In this document: piece after piece, positions 7,887 through 17,890 of the stretch
Numbering within the stretch: position 1 is the stretch's first letter
Layout: the number at the start of each line of letters is the position of its first letter
Assembly: GCA_002633005.1 (NCBI GenBank)
Contig: NMRA01000093.1
Coordinates: forward strand, 480,326 to 502,795
DNA length: 22,470 nucleotides
DNA from: Phoronis australis
Taxonomy: Eukaryota; Phoronida; Phoronidae
Direction: 5' to 3'
Position numbers and translations under genes: made by a program
Notes under the pieces: generated by a model
What the model saw: only the letters and a program-made list of their open reading frames with translations
Told to the model about the DNA's origin: nothing
Databases searched by the model: none

Positions 7887-9739
7887 CCAAAACCAAATAT
7901 GAATGGATGGAATTACTTTTGACCAGCTGCGTCAGTTTAATAAACAATTTGGGGGATATAAACCAAAAGGACAGTTTATATCCAAGCTTTCTGTGGTAAA
8001 TGCGAAGACTGCGGATTATATAGATGAACCAGTGAGACAACTGAAAACACGAAATACCAATTTTAACATATACTCAGAATCGCATTATTATATATACAAA
8101 TGTTAAACAAAGCATTGCACAACGTTTAAATTAGGAATCAGGGAAGTCCAAGAAATGACAGTAAAATCAAATACCGCTTGTAGTTCTAACAACTAAGCGT
8201 GTATAAAATAAACAATCTACGTTCCTTCATACAGCACTTGTTTATACAAGAAATAGGGGCGAGCAACTAATGAGACACAATTTGAACCAAAGTTTCAGGA
8301 ACTGAATACATTGTAAAACTTAAACATTCAGAGGTAATTGCAAACAATGATAAAAATAACATGGGTGCAGAAGAACGGTAGTTTCGGTAGTTGTATTTAA
8401 CTTATTAAATAGAAGTATAGTGGTGTAGAACAGAACATGACAAATTGATGTAGAATAGGAACGATTTACACACACTGTTGGATGCACATATGTCTTAGCA
8501 TAGTCAATGGATGTTCAGTAGACACAATTTTCAACTGAAAATGTCATTAGTCTTTGGCCAAGTGAATATTGGAGTTATTTTTGAATTTTCACTTGCTTTC
8601 TTAAATAAGCACATTCATTCACTGGGTGTTGCTGCAGTTACAAGAATTTTTCCAACCACACACAGTTAACAACGCTATTTTTTCTTTTTAAGGTATAGGC
8701 CTAAATGCTTAAACATTATATAACAAATAGTCTAGCTCATATGTAAACGAAATTCTGTTCTCCTTCGTGAAGTGAATGTACTAATTATCTGTCAACTTCT
8801 GCTCAAATTTGTTTAAAGTCTGACTTAGGCTAGAAACCAAGTGCAATATTATTTTTATCCATACTCACTGTAAACCAATACAGTAAATGTCGGGTAAACT
8901 GATGAATTGAGTAAATGTCCTTACTGTTTTCTGTAGAAAAATAAAGCAACTTAAGCATAACAACAGATGGCTATATGAGCTACACAGTGACTGCAATCAG
9001 AATGTATGATTGGAAATCAAAGATCAGAGTGATGAGTAACAGGAGTGTCCACTGTAATTTATAATGTTACTAGAATGAGTACATACACATCGTACACACA
9101 TGTCAGACTAACTGTACAGCTAGATAATTGTACAAGAAATATACTTGTGCGTCCGTTCAGTTAATTTTTTTAGTGAAATGAACTTTTTCCCATAGCCAAA
9201 TTGTTTTCATTTGTAGAAAGCTTTTTAGAAACGTTTTCAGAGAAATGTAGCTTTTCAGATTTTAGGCGTGTTCCCTGCAACAGAATCTAAAATAAAAGAG
9301 TAGAAAACAACCAGATGACCACCTGGGATTGCCACTTTTAATGTCAGGGGATACTTTGATTTACTGTTATCAGAATCGAACAAAAGTACGATTTTATAGC
9401 TGATCAAGACTTAGGGAGAGAGTATATAATTCTTTGGGAGTTTGCCATCATTTCCTGTCATCATAGCGTGGGCCTCATTTTGCGTTACTTTTTTTGCCAT
9501 CATCTGATCCTCTTCTCTATGTGTGATAAGATCTCCTTGAGAAAGAATTAAGTTTCACGTACCGGTAGGCAAACTGTTGTTTACAGCTATATTTACTTTT
9601 TGTTGTCTTCAATCCATTAACTACAGAAAATAAATCAAATACTCTGGGTCATTTAGAACAGGAACTAACATAATACAAATGAATTACCAATTATTGATTG
9701 CACACTCAGTTAATGTTAAGTAAACTTAACTGAAGAGCA
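7887..9739. other. Long AT-rich stretch, no gene recognised
   Basis: An open frame at 7903-8106 (plus) begins DGITFDQLRQFNKQFGGYKP, but it matches no family I know and has no splice or poly(A) support. Elsewhere there are only short AT-rich frames. It may be intron or intergenic sequence for the exon candidate at 9790-9951 or for genes outside the window. Confidence 0.4.
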
Positions 9740-9745
9740 TTTATT
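9740..9745 (-). terminator. Poly(A) signal AATAAA for the exon at 9790-9951
   Basis: AATAAA on the minus strand, 44 nt after the TAA stop at 9790-9792, a normal distance for a short 3' untranslated region. Confidence 0.4.
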
Positions 9746-9789
9746 CAAAGGTACCCTGAGTACTTGCATAGCTATAATTTTCTTTTCTC

Positions 9790-9951
9790 TTAATGAGTTT
9801 TAATGTGTTGGAGGGGTATTTTGGTGCTGTCTTGCGACTGAAGTTCCCTATCAATTTCTCCTGGTTTCATCTCCACTGTCACATTTGAATCAGTCTCAGT
9901 CCCTAGCTGAAGTGGTTGCAAGTCACAGCCTACACTATCACAACAAATAGA
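9790..9951 (-). CDS. Candidate 3' terminal coding exon, unknown protein
   Basis: On the minus strand a good acceptor, TGTCTCTTTTTAG, ends at 9952. The following frame is open for 53 codons to TAA (9790-9792), and AATAAA follows at 9740-9745. The peptide starts SICCDSVGCDLQPL, continues TETDSNVTVEMKPGEIDREL and ends IPLQHIKTH: polar, mixed charge, unlike the AT-driven peptides of chance frames around it. It could be the cytoplasmic tail of a membrane protein, but no domain is recognised and no upstream exon was identified between 9952 and the Gal3ST-like gene. The acceptor, open frame and poly(A) order are seen; that this is a gene is inferred. Confidence 0.35.
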   Translation of the reverse strand, partial: SICCDSVGCDLQPLQLGTETDSNVTVEMKPGEIDRELQSQDSTKIPLQHIKTH

Positions 9952-9953
9952 CT

Positions 9954-10924
9954 AAAAAGAGACATGCAGGGTACAGACTACTGTACATGGAACTGAAGCA
10001 ATACACAATTACGACCAAAGTGACTCAACTGTGTTTTTGACCTGTTCACTTCAATGCTGTTAACCAAGCATATATGGAACGTTTGACAGAACATGTATAG
10101 CCAAAACATAGTCTAGGATCGAACACAATGATGATGGTTGCAAGAAAACGCCCTAAATTGTCAAATAGATTTAGAGGTTGCACTCTACAATAACAAAAGA
10201 CTAGTTTATAAAATTGTGACATAAGCGTATTTCTTAGCTGTATGGTCACCTTGGTTAGCTTCAGTATCATTTTGGGATGCATATAAAGTGTACAGTAAAC
10301 TTGTTCAGAGCGTTTCTTTTAATTACGAAAATGGAGAATTAGTTTACTTTGGTTCAATTCAATGTAGTGACCATTTTTAGTTTACACATTCAAATGAAAA
10401 ACTGTGAATACTGGGTAAACAAGATTGCTTATTTGGGTTAATAATGTCTAAGATTCTCTTGACAACTGTTGCCCACTTTATTAAAGTCTGCCATTATTTT
10501 GTGTCTTGTTCTACTCACAGGTGTTCATTTAAATGGATGACAGTAGTGACGTCTGCTTAACCAACTTACACCGGGACATATAATTACGCAACTGAAATAG
10601 TTCTCAATATATAATACAGCTGTAAAACTATTATATCCACTATTACGAAAATATCATGACGTTCTCGAAAGTGCATGAATGAAACTGAAAAGCTTGTAAT
10701 AAAACACCAAAGCTTGTAATGAAAATTACTGCAAGTTTTGTATTTATACACCACCTTCACATCAACTTATTCTTATTTTGTAAAATCATAAATATTGAAT
10801 GTAGAGAAAAATCGATGTCATCTCATACACTATTTTTGTGTTGCCTTTGTATGTTTTAATGAAAAGTCTTTTAAGTATTATATAGAAATTCATTTATTGC
10901 CTATACAGAATACTAGGCTAGGTG
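9954..10924. other. AT-rich, no gene recognised
   Basis: Possible intron of the candidate gene to the left. A short local duplication AAAGCTTGTAATRAAA occurs twice within 10688-10725. An acceptor-like TTCTACTCACAG precedes 10521 on the plus strand but opens no convincing frame. Confidence 0.4.
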
Positions 10925-11050
10925 TTAAAGGAGAGTGCCACCCAAAAATAACCTATTTTGTATTAATTTAGATCGAGTAGCTCTACTCGATAACGGCACG
11001 TTCGGTTGCGTTACCTGACACCTGACGGCAGACGGAGGTGTTCAAATTAT

Positions 11051-11062
11051 CCAATGACGTCA
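11051..11062 (+). promoter_or_regulatory. CCAAT box fused to a perfect CRE (TTAA element copy 1)
   Basis: CCAATGACGTCA: CCAAT (11051-11055) overlaps TGACGTCA (11055-11062), the palindromic CREB/ATF site. The pair is at the same place in copies 2 and 3 (the CRE has one change in copy 3), about 125 nt inside the left end. Function as a promoter is inferred. Confidence 0.5.
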
Positions 11063-11420
11063 TTGATTTCACACGCACTCTGTTCAGCAGTTCACAACAC
11101 GGGTTACTAGTGTCAGCTTATCGCTTGAATTCATCGTTTAACACCGACAAATCATCACACTTCGATGTAAAACCCTTAAAAATACACCGAGTTCTTATAA
11201 AAACTGTTGTTTTATTTCGCTGTTACCGATTTATTGGTATTTGGACACATCGTAGCCTACAAAGTTCGGCAGGCCAATTTACCAAGGTGGCGTAGCAGGA
11301 GTTTGGGATCTGTTCGGAGATGTTCGAAATATTCTTCTGTGAAATACAGACAGGAGAACTTAGATCAGGGTGTTGTTTAGACTTGGGATTTTTGAGTTCT
11401 GAACACACAAAACGCTTGTA

Positions 11421-11530
11421 ATCCCGGCCAGTGGCTCGGAACCCGATCAGGGCCCGTCGCGGCCGGACTGACTCGCTATCCCGGCCAGTGACTCCGAACC
11501 CGATCAGGCCCGTCGCGGCCGCCGGGACTG
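11421..11530. repeat. Internal GC-rich duplication, only in TTAA copy 1
   Basis: ATCCCGGCCAGTGRCTCSGAACCCGATCAGG...CGTCGCGGCCG (in two ~50-nt units, 11421-11470 and 11478-11530). Copies 2 and 3 have one unit each (near 19971 and 21121). It is much richer in GC and CpG than the rest of the element. Confidence 0.75.
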
Positions 11531-12611
11531 GCACGAACATAAACCAGCCTGAGTTGGAAACTAAACATCTAGTCACGAAAAGACTATAATAGTGAGCCAA
11601 AGAAATAATGTGCACGTAACTGAAAATCTACTTACTGTCGGGGGCCGCGAAGTCGGGTTTCCCTTCCACAGCCACAGACCGTCAGGACAAAGGTTATACA
11701 GTAACAATAATTTAAATAATGTATTTGTATTTCTAAATAAAGATTCCCCTAAACATGGCATATAAAATCGTGCAATTGTTTCACAACAGCTTTCTGTCAG
11801 CAAACACTTTGAATTAGCATCGCGCTCACACGGCCTCGGTGCCCGGTCAATTACCTAGAATCAAAAGCCGGTAAAGCAGTGGTTTATTCATTGCTGGCTT
11901 CTCAACATTTGCACTCACGAATACTGCAAAGGCATTACAAATTGTATCTAATGAGACAGACTTTGTTTCACTTTTATATAAGCATTGGTTAGGGTGAGAA
12001 TAATTCATTTTGAAACAGAACGCAGAATAATAAACGTCTCCATGGCAACTCGCCCGGCGCCAATTCCAACTTTGTCAAGAACTCATCTGACAAAGACTTC
12101 AAGGGTCGGATCGTTACGTTTCACAGGCAATCAGTTCGAACTGGAATACACTGATCGAGTAACACTAGAAAGGCGCAGTGAATATGTACAAACAACGGAA
12201 AGTAAGGATATTTCTTTGGTAAGCCGAAATTTTTCAGAGAAATCACTGTCGACGAAATATTGGCCACAGACACGGAGATGTTTCACGGCTTGCTATTAAA
12301 AGCGTACCATTCATTCTTCACTACCGTGAGCCACCTCCTAAGCACTTCGACCTCTCGAGGAAGTCGAAAAACCGATATACCTGCTTTCTTCTAGGCTTCA
12401 TAGTTCAGACAAGCGGGAACGATGCACCGCAATATAGCGGCATTCACTCTGCAGACGAACCACTGACGTCGCTGAGTCGTTTCTCACCTTCCTCACAGGT
12501 TAACGCGACACCTTTCGGCAAGTTGAGGTCGACCGTATAAGAGGCGATGTGAATATAGACCGATTAAGACGGTAAAAAAGACTAATTAAATCGGGTGGCA
12601 TTCTCCTTTAA

Positions 12612-13208
12612 GTTCCAATGTTTACTACTAGTAGTGATAATGAGGGTGTCCGGAAGTTGATACTTTCTAAGTTATAAATATAACAGCAGTACGAGAGCTG
12701 TACTGCTCTAGCTAGAGAACAGGCGAGTTTTTCTAATCAAATACTGGATTTAATCACTATCTCTCCATCCACGCACAATCACAAAGCACAGCTGACAGAC
12801 ACTAAATGCTAACTTGTGAATACAGTAAAATCAAAATAGACAAATTAATTGGCAAATACCAATGCAAATAGTACTGAACCATGAGAATCTAATGTAACTG
12901 AATGTGACTAAACGTCTTAGACAGAGAAATTCACTGACCAACCTACGACATTTCGGCATTAGTAGTAATAGAATACAGAATGCGACAATTGTTAAATAAT
13001 GTCATGCCACAAACTGCAATGTAAAGCACAACTGGTGCGTATTTGCAATCGGCACCAGGTGGCACTGGCGCAGAGAAGGGTTTCAAAACATTGAACAACT
13101 AAAGAAATTCCGCTTCACCGAATCAATTTTCAAAATAATACATTCCTAAAGGAATGGTGTGGTTGTCTTTGAACTAGTCTAAATTTTCAAATTTGCGTAT
13201 CTTTTCAG
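12612..13208. other. No recognisable feature
   Basis: Moderately AT-rich sequence following the transposon copy. No gene, RNA or repeat is readable on either strand. Confidence 0.5.
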
Positions 13209-13389
13209 GGTGTTTTGTGCTACAAGGGGACCCCTCACATTCCGCTGTGTAGGAGCACCAAGATTCGTTACACGGATTGGCGAATCTGAAAATATTAAAA
13301 AAACAGTGATTGTTAAAACAGAGCTTCCTTGTGTTTGTGGTAATATATATGTTACTGACTTAAATGGGGAAACCATCAAATCTGAGTAA
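13209..13389 (+). CDS. Weak exon candidate with overlapping open frames
   Basis: A good acceptor (TATCTTTTCAG ending 13208) is followed by a frame open for about 58 codons, with VFCATRGPLTFRC, GAPRFVTRIGES and TELPCVCGNIYVTDLNGE. A donor-like A|GTAAAA lies at 13385/13386, one base before the TAA stop 13387-13389. The PRFV...ELPCV...NGE pattern loosely recalls an immunoglobulin strand, but the tryptophan is missing and the spacing is short. The minus strand is also open here for over 100 codons (13179-13526), and a third minus frame follows another acceptor-like site (13285-13300), so the strand is not settled and all may be chance. Confidence 0.2.
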
Positions 13390-14148
13390 AACCAATCCTT
13401 AAAATTTTGTGCACTATCAGCTTTCCGATGGCTATATTTCGAGAAAATCGGGCAAGTCATGCTCACCATAGCTATTGTGGCGACTTTCAACAATTGCATA
13501 GCCAATATGATGGAAGCGCATTGCAAGCATACTATTGCAACAGGTTTTCAACTGTTTGTTTTTTTTAAATTTCACTGGAATTGTTACGATATAGTGCCGC
13601 ATCATCAACATTGTCAAGTCCTTGTGAAGCTAATTACGAACTGTCAGTTGCACGCAGCGGCATATCCACAACTCTAAACCTAATTTAAGCCCATTCAATT
13701 TTATCTCAGTTATTATGTATGGTGGTGCACCACCACCACAAATATGGTCGCTGTAGTCACACTTGGCTTGCATCGTGGATATTCGCTCAACTTTTGCGGT
13801 TTGTAATGAGGTCACCGCGGAAATTCAATGCCCATTTTTTAAAAAATCAAAAAGTAATAGTAAAATAAGGCAAACGCAAACAGGGCTGAAATGTTTATAG
13901 TTTAGTGATATCTTTCCACTTACGAAACTCATTGTGTGATCTAAATTGATGAATTAAGGGAAAAGTACCTTTAAGAATGTCTTCAAGCAGATTTATTATT
14001 TAGTATAATAAATGTTTATTCAACGAAAGTTTTGACTGGTTATGGTAGGCTTAGGTATTAATTGTTCATTTAATGTTTTCAGGTGGAAGTATGATGCAAT
14101 GTGCTTAATTTTGGTAACATTAGTATAAAATAACGATTGTTAGATATA
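13390..14148. other. Intergenic, with a 14-bp palindrome
   Basis: GGTGGTGCACCACC (13721-13734) is a perfect palindrome followed by more CCA units. An acceptor-like TTAATGTTTTCAG ends at 14082 but opens only a very short frame. No gene is supported. Confidence 0.4.
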
Positions 14149-14391
14149 TGTGGCGGGACGGGCTACTCATGTTCTGAAGCCCATTGTGACGTCTAGCTAT
14201 TTGTTGGTCAGTCATTGATAGGCACATGCCCATCCGGGTTCTCAGGAGAGCGCGTGGTTTGAGTCAGTCTTTTAGCGGAGTTTGTGAAATGTGGTATCGT
14301 TGATATAAGCAAAATATATGATTAAACTGCAGTCGCTGGTCTTTTTATTATTTTCTTGTGAATCGCGAACCCGTAACTTATACATGTTACA
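14149..14391 (+). mobile_element. Possible solo LTR
   Basis: Begins TGTGGCGGGACGGGC and ends GTAACTTATACATGTTACA, so it has TG...CA borders. It is more GC-rich at the start and carries ATTAAA, a variant poly(A) signal, followed by a T-rich stretch in the last third, as in Ty3/gypsy LTRs. The flanks ATATA (left) and TATCG (right) do not make a clean target duplication, and no internal retroviral-type sequence or second LTR is in the window. The borders are therefore tentative. Confidence 0.3.
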
Positions 14392-15117
14392 TATCGATGA
14401 AAACGTGTTACATTCTATATTTTAAGACATATAGATTTGTTTGGTAGATACCTCCATGTACGTCTCGCTGGTTCTACAAGTACTTGTCACATTTGAGAGG
14501 GCAATCCCTAGATATTCGTAATTATTATTTGATCAATCTAGAGCATAATCAACTAAACGAAATTCGATATGTGATCGTAATACTAACAGGTAAAAGGTCT
14601 TCAGTTAAAACACAATCATAAGAAATGGTTTTTAAAGAAACTCCTCTCCAAAAGGTCCTTGTAGTGGAGATGGGTATATTCATAGCCCAGCTGTACATGC
14701 CAGTCGATCAGTTTTGTAGGTTTCCCTTCCCGGACATTCCACGGACAAACTATGCTAAAAAGAAAGCGCCGTTTTTAGTCGTAAACCATTTCCCAACTTG
14801 AGGACGGACCGATACAAATCCCTTCTGACTTGCTGAAGCAGGGAACATTGTCAAATTTCGGACCGGAGTGGCGGATTTTCTATTAGGAAAATGTCTGAGT
14901 GAAAATTTCAGACGCAGGACACCTTCAGAAAACTGGTATTATTTGCAACTATACTGACCTGCAGTCGCGTGTCTTCCAGCTGCGAGGAACGAAACTAAGA
15001 AAAATTTTCTCCAGGTATCTGGAGGTCAAATGGTATTACTAAAAGATGCAATGAAAAATTATTGCTTTGTTTTGTTTTGTTTTGCCAGGAGGTTTACAAA
15101 TCACTTTCTTACACTTT
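14392..15117. other. No recognisable feature
   Basis: Mixed composition without a convincing open frame. It ends with a short (TTTTG)n run at 15065-15085, just before repeat copy C. Confidence 0.5.
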
Positions 15118-15665
15118 ACAAATGAAAAGTTGTGAGTCTTTTCACTACAAAAGCGCTTCAGCTGGCCACAGAAACTTCATTCTGTCTAATATTTTGGGTC
15201 CTTTCACATTCACGGAAAAGGAAGCAAGACATAGGCAAAAATGGCAAAACGCAAAACTTGGATTTTCATCTCAAACCCACTTCTCTGCCAATGTTTGACA
15301 CGAGTAACACTCGATTCCGTATGCCAATTGCCTATAGATTCCACAAAATTGGACGAAAAGAGCTGTCATTTTATCAGATTTTTGCAATTCTGGGTTGTTT
15401 GAGGACTACTTCAAATTGCACTAGATTCCTCAGTCACTGCAGTATAATGCAACATCGCAACAGGGGTCAGTCGTTTTGAAGAAAATAAAACCTATAGCCA
15501 ATGTGATGGACTGTTTTGATTCAAAACATGTTCATGAGAACAAGCAAACCAGATTCTTTAAACCTACTTCCAATACACTCCCGGTCTATTCCACAAATTC
15601 TCAGTCTAACACTGCAGTGCCACCAAAGCAAGGGAGAATCTATGCTTTGACACCAACGAACCCTT
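15118..15665 (+). repeat. Dispersed repeat of unknown class, copy C
   Basis: Best partner of copy A (1030-1570). Shared landmarks are TTGTGAGTCTTTTCACT, GGCCACAGAAACTTCATTCT, GCCTATAGATTCCAC, GGTTGTTTGAGGACTACTTC, CCTCAGTCACTGCAGTATAA, CAACAGGGG and GCAGTGCCACCAAAG, in the same order and spacing. Open frames across it are not conserved in A or B, so it is taken as non-coding. Confidence 0.6.
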
Positions 15666-16006
15666 GAGAAAAAACCTAGTTCCCCTAACGCCTCCCCTTT
15701 CATTTACTCCCCCGGTCGATTGTTATATCAAAAGTCCGTCTTTGAAATTCTCACACACCATTTAAAAATCTTTTCAAATTGCATTTTTGCCCGAATTTTA
15801 TGTCTCGTTCATGATGACAAACAAACACTTAATGACATGCTTTCACATCACACGCTCCTGTTACATCACTATGCAGGCCCAAATTGAAGCAGCTACATTT
15901 GCGTTTTGTAATTTGACCAAGCATTGTTTTGACAATTTGTACCGATTTCGCGCAAAATGAGAAGAGTATTAGCAGTAAAGGTACATGCACTCAGGTTTGC
16001 GTCTTC

Positions 16007-16036
16007 GTGTGTGCGTGCGTGTGTGCATGCGCGCAC
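16007..16036. repeat. GT/GC alternating tract
   Basis: 30 bp of alternating purine-pyrimidine sequence (GTGTGTGCGTGC... to ...GCGCGCAC), prone to Z-DNA. Confidence 0.85.
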
Positions 16037-16232
16037 TCATGGGGCGAAGTGGGCAGAAAGGTTCGCCTCAGAGAAACAAAAAGTCCAAGAAAACGAGACA
16101 AAAGTCCACTCAAAAGGAGCGAACGCACTCTGATCGTGTGTTCCCCCGTTTTTAGTTTTTTAGTCTACCGAATTTTTTGATAGTAAAAAGTCCATATTAC
16201 CAATAAATCGAGCCCCCTATGTGATAGGCTGG

Positions 16233-16254
16233 GTGCGCGCGTGCGTGCGTGTGT
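16233..16254. repeat. GT/GC alternating tract
   Basis: 22 bp of alternating TGCGCGCGTGCGTGCGTGTG type sequence, similar to the tract 200 bp to the left. Confidence 0.85.
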
Positions 16255-16327
16255 ATTAGTTATTCTTTTTAAACAAGATGGCCGAAACATAATACCGCGC
16301 TCCCATTACAATTACATTTCAACATAA

Positions 16328-16376
16328 GTACAAGCAGGAAGAGATAACCACCTGGTTATCTCTTCCTGGTACAAGC
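16328..16376. repeat. Perfect 34-nt palindrome flanked by 8-bp direct repeats
   Basis: The arms are CAGGAAGAGATAACCA (16335-16350) and TGGTTATCTCTTCCTG (16353-16368) with only CC between. GTACAAGC stands on each side (16328-16335 and 16369-16376). An 8-bp duplication is typical of hAT transposons, but the insert is only about 33 nt. It may be a remnant or repair product of a transposition event. Confidence 0.8.
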
Positions 16377-16643
16377 GATAAGTATGTTTCCCAAAATGGT
16401 TAGGGGCTCTTAAACCGGCAATAAACCCGCAATCCGGCGCAAAACATTTATGTATTTTGATCACGTACCATTATGAAATTGGTCTCAAAGTGATCCTTTG
16501 TAAAATTAGAGGTGATTTTATGGCTTCGAAAAAGTCACAGTTCGTTGTTGTTTGACGCTTTGCAAGTTGGCTTGCACCGACCGTCGTCATAAGGAAAAAA
16601 GAACTGTCAGTGATTTACAACCAAAAAATTACTTCTCGTCAAC

Positions 16644-16649
16644 TTTATT
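16644..16649 (-). terminator. Poly(A) signal of the Gal3ST-like gene
   Basis: AATAAA on the minus strand, 82 nt after the TGA stop codon at 16732-16734; no closer signal is seen. Confidence 0.7.
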
Positions 16650-16731
16650 GCGGAACACGGGTTTATAAGCGCTTTAATGTTTAACGTGGAACTAGGCTCA
16701 TATTTTTGAAGCCCTTGAAGTTACTATCGAA

Positions 16732-17823
16732 TCATTTCGTTTTCATTAAATTAAACAGATGGTCAGTATAACGTAGCTCAGCTCTCGTCAGTTGTTGGCA
16801 AATATTGGTCAGTATTCTGTCTTCTTTGAGCTGAAAACCAAGAGATCCTGGGGAAAATGGCTTCTGATTAGCCATCCGTGGATCGTTCATTTGCGCTCCG
16901 GTTATGGTCTTGCCAACACAAAAATCTTTCCAATAATTTGACATGTGTCTTAGCTTTTCAACTTCCCGACGCATTCTTGTTTCGCCGAAGTTCCGTATTT
17001 TATCTTTCAAAATGTCTAACACGGTCGTGTACAAGTTAAAATCTCCACGATTTCGCTGTAGAATCTGTCGTTTTTCGGAGGCTGTGAGATTAGTTTTGGA
17101 CGCACGCACATTGTGCAAAAAGTATACAATATCATGAGTTTCCCAGCTGAACAGTTCCTTCAACAAGACAAGAGATTCATCGAAATATTCAGCAATGAGC
17201 ACTAGATCAAACACTTGGACGACTTCCTCTATTTTACTATTTACGGCTGTTGCGTTGTCCATGTCTTTTTCGTCTAATCCCAAGTCGTAAAGCTGGACAT
17301 TGCGAGTAGCCATACCGAAACAGTGGGTAATGTTACTATACAGAGATTCCTTTTCCAAGAACTTCGACATCGAATTCGATGTCATATGCATACACGATTT
17401 GCCAAAAGAGAAAAAACTGAATTGTGACTCAAACACTGCTACAGGGTGACGCAAAATCGTTACATATTTCGCAAAGGAGGGCATGAAACTTCTGATGGAA
17501 GTGTGATTAAATCTTGCGTGGTGGCACATGATATTTTTTGTTTGGTCAAGCCTTGCAACGAAATTCCGGACATTTTTAGACGGGTATCCTAACTGATATT
17601 TGTTTCCGCCAGCTGGTAACGCAAATGTCAAATTATAAGTTTCTCCATATCTCATCAAAATATTTTGAAGTGTACAGCTACCCGTTTTATGCGTTTTCAA
17701 GAAAACAATATTCTGGACCTTTTCCAAGTTGGTTTGTGTTTTTCGCAGCTGTGCCGTAAAATAGAATGTCACAAGAAAGCATGCTGTAGCTACAATTACT
17801 TTGCGTAGACGTCCGCGCTTCAT
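16732..17823 (-). CDS. Galactose 3-O-sulfotransferase family protein (Gal3ST-like)
   Basis: Encodes 363 residues from the first ATG (17821-17823, context AACAATGA); an in-frame TGA (17875-17877) lies 17 codons upstream, which fixes the start. The protein is a type II Golgi membrane enzyme by layout: short basic tail MKRGRLRK, one membrane helix at residues 8-24 (VIVATACFLVTFYFTAQ), then a lumenal domain. The 5'-phosphosulfate-binding loop is VFLKTHKTGSCTLQNIL (residues 40-56). The 3'-phosphate-binding block is YVTILRHPVAVFESQF (about 120-135). The family segment VLIAEYFDESLVLLKELF follows. Five N-glycosylation sequons (NLT, NHT, NIT, NAT, NLT) fit lumenal exposure. Members transfer sulfate from PAPS to the 3-OH of galactose on glycolipids or glycoproteins; the acceptor here cannot be told. 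It is slightly shorter than the ~400-430 residues of vertebrate members but shows both cofactor motifs and no break. The coding region is a single exon; an acceptor at 17891 suggests an intron in the 5' leader. Confidence 0.93.
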   Translation of the reverse strand: MKRGRLRKVIVATACFLVTFYFTAQLRKTQTNLEKVQNIVFLKTHKTGSCTLQNILMRYGETYNLTFALPAGGNKYQLGYPSKNVRNFVARLDQTKNIMCHHARFNHTSIRSFMPSFAKYVTILRHPVAVFESQFSFFSFGKSCMHMTSNSMSKFLEKESLYSNITHCFGMATRNVQLYDLGLDEKDMDNATAVNSKIEEVVQVFDLVLIAEYFDESLVLLKELFSWETHDIVYFLHNVRASKTNLTASEKRQILQRNRGDFNLYTTVLDILKDKIRNFGETRMRREVEKLRHMSNYWKDFCVGKTITGAQMNDPRMANQKPFSPGSLGFQLKEDRILTNICQQLTRAELRYTDHLFNLMKTK

Positions 17824-17890
17824 TGTTATGGTTGGTAGCCAACAGGTGGCGCTTTGTAGCAGGCAGGACACCACTCAGAAAGCGGAATAT

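Larger units (their letters stand above)
10929..12607 (+). mobile_element. Non-autonomous TTAA transposon, copy 1 (1679 bp)
   Basis: TTAA flanks both sides (10925-10928 and 12608-12611). The left end is AGGAGAGTGCCACCC and the right end, reverse-complemented, is AGGAGAATGCCACCC: 15-bp inverted ends with one mismatch. The same full structure recurs at 20625-22273. TTAA target duplication with AGG...CACCCAAAA ends suggests Kolobok; piggyBac also uses TTAA. Interior open frames are not conserved between copies (for example the frame at 11985-12299 is broken by TAA in copy 3), so no transposase is encoded. The interior carries a CCAAT-CRE block near the left end, a GC-rich segment duplicated only in this copy, an AATAAA at 11736-11741, and a TATAAGAGG word near the right end. 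Confidence 0.85.
15666..16643. other. Intergenic region downstream of the Gal3ST-like gene
   Basis: Holds two GT/GC tracts and a small palindrome listed separately. Otherwise no gene or repeat is readable. The minus-strand gene to the right ends its transcript near 16620-16640, judged by its poly(A) signal. Confidence 0.5.

Noticed and set aside
7903-8106. 67-residue plus-strand frame after the Penelope-like element
   Set aside because: Composition is not unlike protein, but no family, splice site or poly(A) signal supports it. It lies outside the target duplication, so it is not part of the retroelement.
9714-9729. GTTAAG-TAAA-CTTAAC hairpin as a transposon or terminator
   Set aside because: Only 6-bp arms in AT-rich DNA; expected by chance and without flanking duplication.
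11223-11615. 130-residue minus-strand frame inside TTAA copy 1
   Set aside because: It crosses the copy-specific GC-rich duplication and the frame is not kept in copies 2 and 3. No transposase motif is present.
11985-12299. 104-residue plus-strand frame in TTAA copy 1 as a transposon protein
   Set aside because: The matching stretch of copy 3 (from 21661) has a TAA soon after ATCCCGACT and further indels; it is not conserved as coding.
17824-17874. Longer N-terminus for the sulfotransferase (17 extra residues)
   Set aside because: The frame upstream of the ATG begins with GTG, not ATG, and is preceded at once by TGA. The first ATG at 17821-17823 also places the membrane helix normally.
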